A stretch of DNA of 8,837 nt from Chthoniobacterales bacterium (GTDB lineage Bacteria > Verrucomicrobiota > Verrucomicrobiia > Chthoniobacterales > UBA10450). The stretch is taken from contig JACCZO010000240.1 of the NCBI GenBank assembly GCA_013695925.1, positions 1-8,837 on the forward strand, in the 5' to 3' direction. The notes under the pieces are model-generated. The model was not told the DNA's origin and made no database searches. It worked only from the letters and a program-made list of their open reading frames with translations. The translations under genes were made by a program, and so were the position numbers. Within the stretch, counting starts at the first letter, position 1; each line of letters opens with the position of its first letter. This document shows, piece after piece, positions 5,949-8,837 of the stretch.

Positions 5949-7427
5949 CTAGAAGTAAAACTGCGTCTGCAGATAGAAGAAGTCGATGTCTTCATCCGGC
6001 CCGGTTTGCTTGATGAAATTGCCCGGGAAAAAGTGGCTGTAACCGAGCTCAAGATCGAGGTGGCGGCCAAACTTGTAGTTTGCCACCACGTCCACCTCCG
6101 ACCCCACTTCTGTGGACGTGCCAGGCGCGCCGGGACGGACGACGCCGCCGCCGGCATTGTAGAGGGCATCAGCGGCCTCCGCGCGCCAGAAAAAGTGGCC
6201 TTCCGTTTTCGCGGTGAGTTTTTCGCCGACTTTAACTGAAAATCCGGGATGAATATCGACGATGTTTTGTCGCCCGATGACGTCGGCGTAGCCGAAATAG
6301 GCGTGACCGAGCGGGAAGAGTTGATTGAAAGTGCCGACATCGCCGCCCGCGCCATCATCACCGCTGGCGTAATCGAAGCCGAGCCATAGCCGGGGCGCCA
6401 GAGGCGCATTTTTGCAGGTGTAACCGGCCTCCGTCGCCAACATCCAGGCGCTCACGTCGCCGCTGCCGACGCTCCCAAACTGGTAGGCGTTTTCAACCTC
6501 GTAATCAAATCCGTGGAAGGCTCCGAAAACTCGGCCGCCAATGGTGTAGCGTTCCTCATCCCCGGTGGTTCTGTTAAAAGTGACCGGGTCATTCTTATCC
6601 AGCCCAAGGAAGTAAACATCCAAGGCCAGCGGATCGACCGGTTTTCCGTGGGTGACGTAGAGCCCGAAGAGTTTTGTCTGGCCATCGGGCTCGTCGAAAT
6701 CGTATTTGTCCACCGGGGCAAACTCGCTCCAGAAGCCGGTCGCATTCCAGCCGTGACTTTCGACAATGGCGGTGACACCATCCCAGTGGCGATAAGCGTT
6801 CCCCCACGGCAGCGGGCTGACGAGGCGCTGTTTACCAAAGGCGAACGACTGCCGGCCGCCGCGCAACGTGAGGGTCCCGTCCGCGACGGGGAAATTCAGG
6901 TCGAGGAATGCCTGGTTCAGGTCGGCGGAGTTCACGTCGGTTGCGCGGAGACCACCGGGCAGATTGCGCTCGCTATGTTGCGCATCGATCCCTTCGATGT
7001 AGACGCGGACAAATTTCGTGATGTGAAGATCCCCATGCAGCAGGAGGTGATAAAGGAAGTAAGTCGCGTCGAGGCTCGGATTGAAATTGAAGTTGCTGAA
7101 GTGCTCCAGACGCCCGCGGAGACCGCCGCCCAGGCTCAACCAGATGGAGCCGTCTTCGTTGAACGGAATGAATTTAAGCGGGTCGAAGGCGTCGCCAGTG
7201 GTGTTGCGATCGCGCCCCCGGAGACCAGACCAATCCTCTTTCCATCGCGAAACGGGATTGTAAGGTGGCCGTTTAAACTCCGGCTTGCTTGCGGGAGCCT
7301 TTACTTCCTTTGGATCGGAACCATTCACCGGCGCCGATGCGGTCGGCTCAGCGGCGATGACGGACGGCAGCGGAAGGCTAAAGACCAGCGTCAGGAGAAG
7401 AAGCAAACTAGAGAGTTTAGGAGTCAT
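5949..7427 (-). CDS. Alginate-export-family outer-membrane porin
   Basis: 492 residues with a clear signal peptide (MTPKLSS, an L-rich core, ending SVIAA near residue 26), then a Pro/Lys-rich linker, then the outer-membrane beta-barrel. Typical alginate-export-domain (AlgE-like) wording is visible: NPVSRWKEDWSGLRGRDR, DAFDPLKFIPF, LSLGGGLRGRLEHF, LRGGRQSFAFGKQRL, WLGFDYASGDDG, FNQLFPLGHAYFGYADVIGR, and a terminal aromatic FYF. AlgE itself exports alginate, but the wider family includes many barrels of unknown substrate, and no alginate biosynthesis gene is present, so the name describes the fold only. It is the first gene of the minus-strand cluster, 8 nt before the HxxCxxC gene and divergent from the LysR gene. 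The operator candidate at 7468-7482 is 40 bp upstream of its start, so LysR control is likely. No strong ribosome-binding site is visible before the ATG at 7427. Confidence 0.87.
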   Translation of the reverse strand: MTPKLSSLLLLLTLVFSLPLPSVIAAEPTASAPVNGSDPKEVKAPASKPEFKRPPYNPVSRWKEDWSGLRGRDRNTTGDAFDPLKFIPFNEDGSIWLSLGGGLRGRLEHFSNFNFNPSLDATYFLYHLLLHGDLHITKFVRVYIEGIDAQHSERNLPGGLRATDVNSADLNQAFLDLNFPVADGTLTLRGGRQSFAFGKQRLVSPLPWGNAYRHWDGVTAIVESHGWNATGFWSEFAPVDKYDFDEPDGQTKLFGLYVTHGKPVDPLALDVYFLGLDKNDPVTFNRTTGDEERYTIGGRVFGAFHGFDYEVENAYQFGSVGSGDVSAWMLATEAGYTCKNAPLAPRLWLGFDYASGDDGAGGDVGTFNQLFPLGHAYFGYADVIGRQNIVDIHPGFSVKVGEKLTAKTEGHFFWRAEAADALYNAGGGVVRPGAPGTSTEVGSEVDVVANYKFGRHLDLELGYSHFFPGNFIKQTGPDEDIDFFYLQTQFYF

Positions 7428-7553
7428 ATTATGATGTTTTTAAACCAGCGATATTTAAAATAAAACAATAAGTGGATCTTATGGAAGAGTTTTTTTAAAT
7501 TATTTTGTCATCTGCCGAGAAGGTCGTATGAGGGACAATTCCACCGAGTAGCA
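7428..7553. promoter_or_regulatory. Divergent porin/lysR promoter region
   Basis: A 126-bp gap, sharply AT-rich between about 7428 and 7510 compared with its surroundings. For the LysR gene, TTGTCA (7505-7510) and TATGAG (7527-7532) with a 16-bp spacer form a plausible -35/-10 pair. For the porin, the AT-rich core at 7451-7462 (plus strand ATATTTAAAATA) is the best -10 candidate, placing the dyad at 7468-7482 around or just upstream of the -35 position, where LysR-type activators bind. Confidence 0.55.
7468..7482. promoter_or_regulatory. LysR-type operator candidate ATAAG-N5-CTTAT
   Basis: ATAAGTGGATCTTAT is a perfect 5-bp dyad with a 5-base centre, and contains the T-N11-A signature of LysR-family binding sites (T at 7469, A at 7481). 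Its place between the LysR gene and the divergent porin is the classic arrangement in which the regulator represses itself and activates the divergent gene when its ligand is present. Confidence 0.6.
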
Positions 7554-8486
7554 ATGAGCGAGCCTTTTGAACTCCGCCAACTGCGTTATTTTCTCGAGGT
7601 AGCCGACGCGGGGAATTTCAGCCGGGCCGCGAAACGCCTCGGTATTTCGCAGCCGGCCGTCTCACAACAGATGCGCGACTTGGAAACGGGTCTGCGCGCG
7701 GTTCTTTTTCAGCGCCGGGGAAAAAGAATCTCTCTCACTTCGGCCGGCCTCACTTTTCAAGAGCACGCCCGCGCCATCCTGCATCAGGTGGAAAAATCGC
7801 TCCAGGAGATCGGCAGCGAACCGGGCGAGCTCCACGGGACGTTGCGCGTAGGCATCATTCCGTACCTGAGCCTGGCGCTGCTCCCCAAAATGCTCGCTCT
7901 TTTCTCGGAGCAAAATCCCGGGCTCGACCTGAGCATCGCGGAGATCTCTTCGACGGACATCGAGACCTGCCTCGAAGAAGGCAACTTGGACGTCGGACTC
8001 GGCTGGCTGACGCGGCACTCGCCCAACCTGCGCTACGAGCACCTCGCCAACGATGAATTCACAGTCGTTGTCGCGGAAACCCATCCTTGGGCAAAACGGC
8101 GCGTCGTCGAGCTCGCCGAGTTGCACCGGCAGCGTCTCGTGCAATTGCCCGATACCTACGTCATGCGCCGGATGACCGACGAAATGTGCCGCAACCACCG
8201 GATTCGTCCCCGGACCGTGGCGGAGATTAATTCGATCGAGATGGTGCTTCGCTCCCTCGGTCCGTTGCACGCCGTGGCCCTGATGCCCAGAGTAACCTTA
8301 CGCGAGGCTGGCGGGCTGAAGCTACGGGCCATCCGCCTGGCGGGGAAAGGTCTCGGGCTTGAGATCGGACTCCTGCGGCTGATCGATTCCGGAACCAACG
8401 CGGCGGTAGCCGCTTTTAGCAAACTGGCCCGGGTGATCGTGCCGAAAATAATCGACGCGAGCTGGAAAAAGGCCGGCGGCGACTAA
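7554..8486 (+). CDS. LysR-family transcriptional regulator (CynR-like)
   Basis: 310 residues, normal for the family. The N-terminal winged helix-turn-helix (about 6-65) reads LRQLRYFLEVADAGNFSRAA, then LGISQPAVSQQMRDLE and the wing ISLTSAG. A linker helix follows, then the type II periplasmic-binding-fold effector domain (about 92-300), beginning LHGTLRVGIIP and including the DVGLGWL strand. It resembles the CynR/CysB-like branch; the effector is not readable from sequence. Cys residues occur in IETCLEEG and DEMCRNH, the latter at a place where many LysR proteins have Cys, so it is not evidence of metal sensing. Divergent from the porin and next to a T-N11-A dyad, so it likely controls the porin and the genes behind it. 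Most known copper regulators are CueR, CsoR, CopY or two-component types, so LysR control would be unusual. Only a weak ribosome-binding site (GAG, 7546-7548) precedes the ATG. Confidence 0.92.
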   Translation: MSEPFELRQLRYFLEVADAGNFSRAAKRLGISQPAVSQQMRDLETGLRAVLFQRRGKRISLTSAGLTFQEHARAILHQVEKSLQEIGSEPGELHGTLRVGIIPYLSLALLPKMLALFSEQNPGLDLSIAEISSTDIETCLEEGNLDVGLGWLTRHSPNLRYEHLANDEFTVVVAETHPWAKRRVVELAELHRQRLVQLPDTYVMRRMTDEMCRNHRIRPRTVAEINSIEMVLRSLGPLHAVALMPRVTLREAGGLKLRAIRLAGKGLGLEIGLLRLIDSGTNAAVAAFSKLARVIVPKIIDASWKKAGGD

Positions 8487-8645
8487 GCTTAGGTAGCGAG
8501 ACAAGCAACGAGGCACGATTCGGCCCGCAAGAATTGCCTGGAGCCTGTCATGCCTGTGCTGGCCCCCGCCCGTCGCCAACGCGCCAGGGAAGAAATGCAT
8601 GACACGCTCCGGGGAAAAGCAGGAGGTGCGAGACCGAGACCCGGC
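8487..8645. other. Gap between LysR gene and ACP gene; nested inverted repeats
   Basis: This 159-bp convergent gap has no convincing gene. A 10-bp palindrome CTAAGCTTAG (8483-8492) spans the LysR stop codon. TGTCATGC (8546-8553) and GCATGACA (8597-8604) are exact inverted copies, and inside them CTGGC (8559-8563) pairs with GCCAG (8583-8587), so the region could fold into an interrupted hairpin of about 59 bases. No T-run follows, so a standard terminator is not shown. Confidence 0.35.
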
Positions 8646-8837
8646 TTACGAAGCCTTCTCCGCGCCTTGGGATTTTTTTTCGATCAGCTCTCCCAAGCTG
8701 CGCAGGGTAGCAAAATTTTCGGCAACGAGTTCCTCATCTTCCACCCGGATGCCGCAATCGCTTTCCATAAAGGAAACCAGGCGAATAAGACCAAGTGAGT
8801 CGATCTGGAGCGGTTCCTCAGGGTCGGAGACCGGCGG
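8646..8837 (-). CDS. Acyl carrier protein, N-terminal part beyond window
   Basis: The frame is open from the right edge to a TAA at 8648-8646, giving 63 visible residues. It contains QIDSLGLIRLVSFMES, where Ser14 of the fragment (codon 8798-8796) in the DSL motif is the expected attachment site for 4'-phosphopantetheine, followed by the helix III/IV pattern ESDCGIRVEDEELVAENFATLRSLGELI, typical of acyl or peptidyl carrier proteins. Acidic residues after the DSL motif fit docking to partner enzymes. The spelling differs from the housekeeping fatty-acid AcpP (usually DSLDTVEL), so a specialised carrier for a secondary or lipid-like product is more likely, with its partner genes probably to the right of the window. 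The start and any upstream partners cannot be seen. Confidence 0.83.
   Translation of the reverse strand, partial: PPVSDPEEPLQIDSLGLIRLVSFMESDCGIRVEDEELVAENFATLRSLGELIEKKSQGAEKAS

Noticed and set aside
6513..7463. Plus-strand frame of 316 codons opposite the porin
   Set aside because: Antisense shadow of the porin gene; no recognisable domain, and it runs into the AT-rich promoter gap.
7662..8270. Minus-strand frame of 202 codons opposite lysR
   Set aside because: Antisense to a complete LysR protein; no family motifs.
8550..8798. Plus-strand frame of 82 codons at the right end
   Set aside because: Most of it is antisense to the acyl carrier protein, which has the DSL motif and a carrier-protein helix pattern.
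1..8837. CRISPR array, tRNA or rRNA genes, insertion sequences
   Set aside because: No regularly spaced direct repeats, cloverleaf, rRNA-like stretch, transposase motif or terminal inverted repeats were seen.

Overview
The window is GC-rich, gene-dense bacterial DNA with no RNA genes, insertion sequences or CRISPR array that I can see. The gene content suggests a Gram-negative, outer-membrane-bearing environmental bacterium. There is a TonB-dependent receptor, an alginate-export-type porin, a sortilin-like BNR protein and a small 'GGHWAVLQ…HxxCxxC' membrane protein. That mix reminds me of soil Verrucomicrobiota (Acidobacteriota is an alternative), but this placement is inference from recalled protein types, not from any marker gene.

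Layout: (1) 1-1233, minus: a secreted beta-propeller protein of the VPS10/sortilin-like BNR family, cut by the left edge. (2) 1331-2038, plus: a short-chain dehydrogenase homologue in which the catalytic Tyr is Phe. (3) 2064-7427, minus: four co-directional genes, in transcription order an alginate-export-family porin, a small HxxCxxC membrane protein, a TonB-dependent receptor of the OprC/NosA copper type, and a Cys-rich NMT1/THI5-like substrate-binding lipoprotein. (4) 7554-8486, plus: a LysR-family regulator divergent from the porin. The 126-bp gap between them carries a perfect ATAAG-N5-CTTAT (T-N11-A) operator candidate. (5) 8646-8837, minus: the C-terminal part of an acyl carrier protein, cut by the right edge.

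The most interesting part is block 3 plus 4. The receptor has both halves of the CxxxM / HxM copper site known from Pseudomonas OprC (Cys115/Met119 in the plug, His297/Met299 in the barrel), with nearly the same spacing as in OprC. It lies next to a small protein with an HxxCxxC motif and a periplasmic lipoprotein with seven cysteines besides the lipidated one, but no ABC permease or ATPase. I read this as a candidate copper (or copper-complex) acquisition module: porin and receptor in the outer membrane, a Cys-rich lipoprotein and a small membrane thiol protein on the periplasmic side, possibly controlled by a LysR regulator. The OprC-type assignment of the receptor is well supported by sequence. 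The roles of the other members are inferred from gene context.
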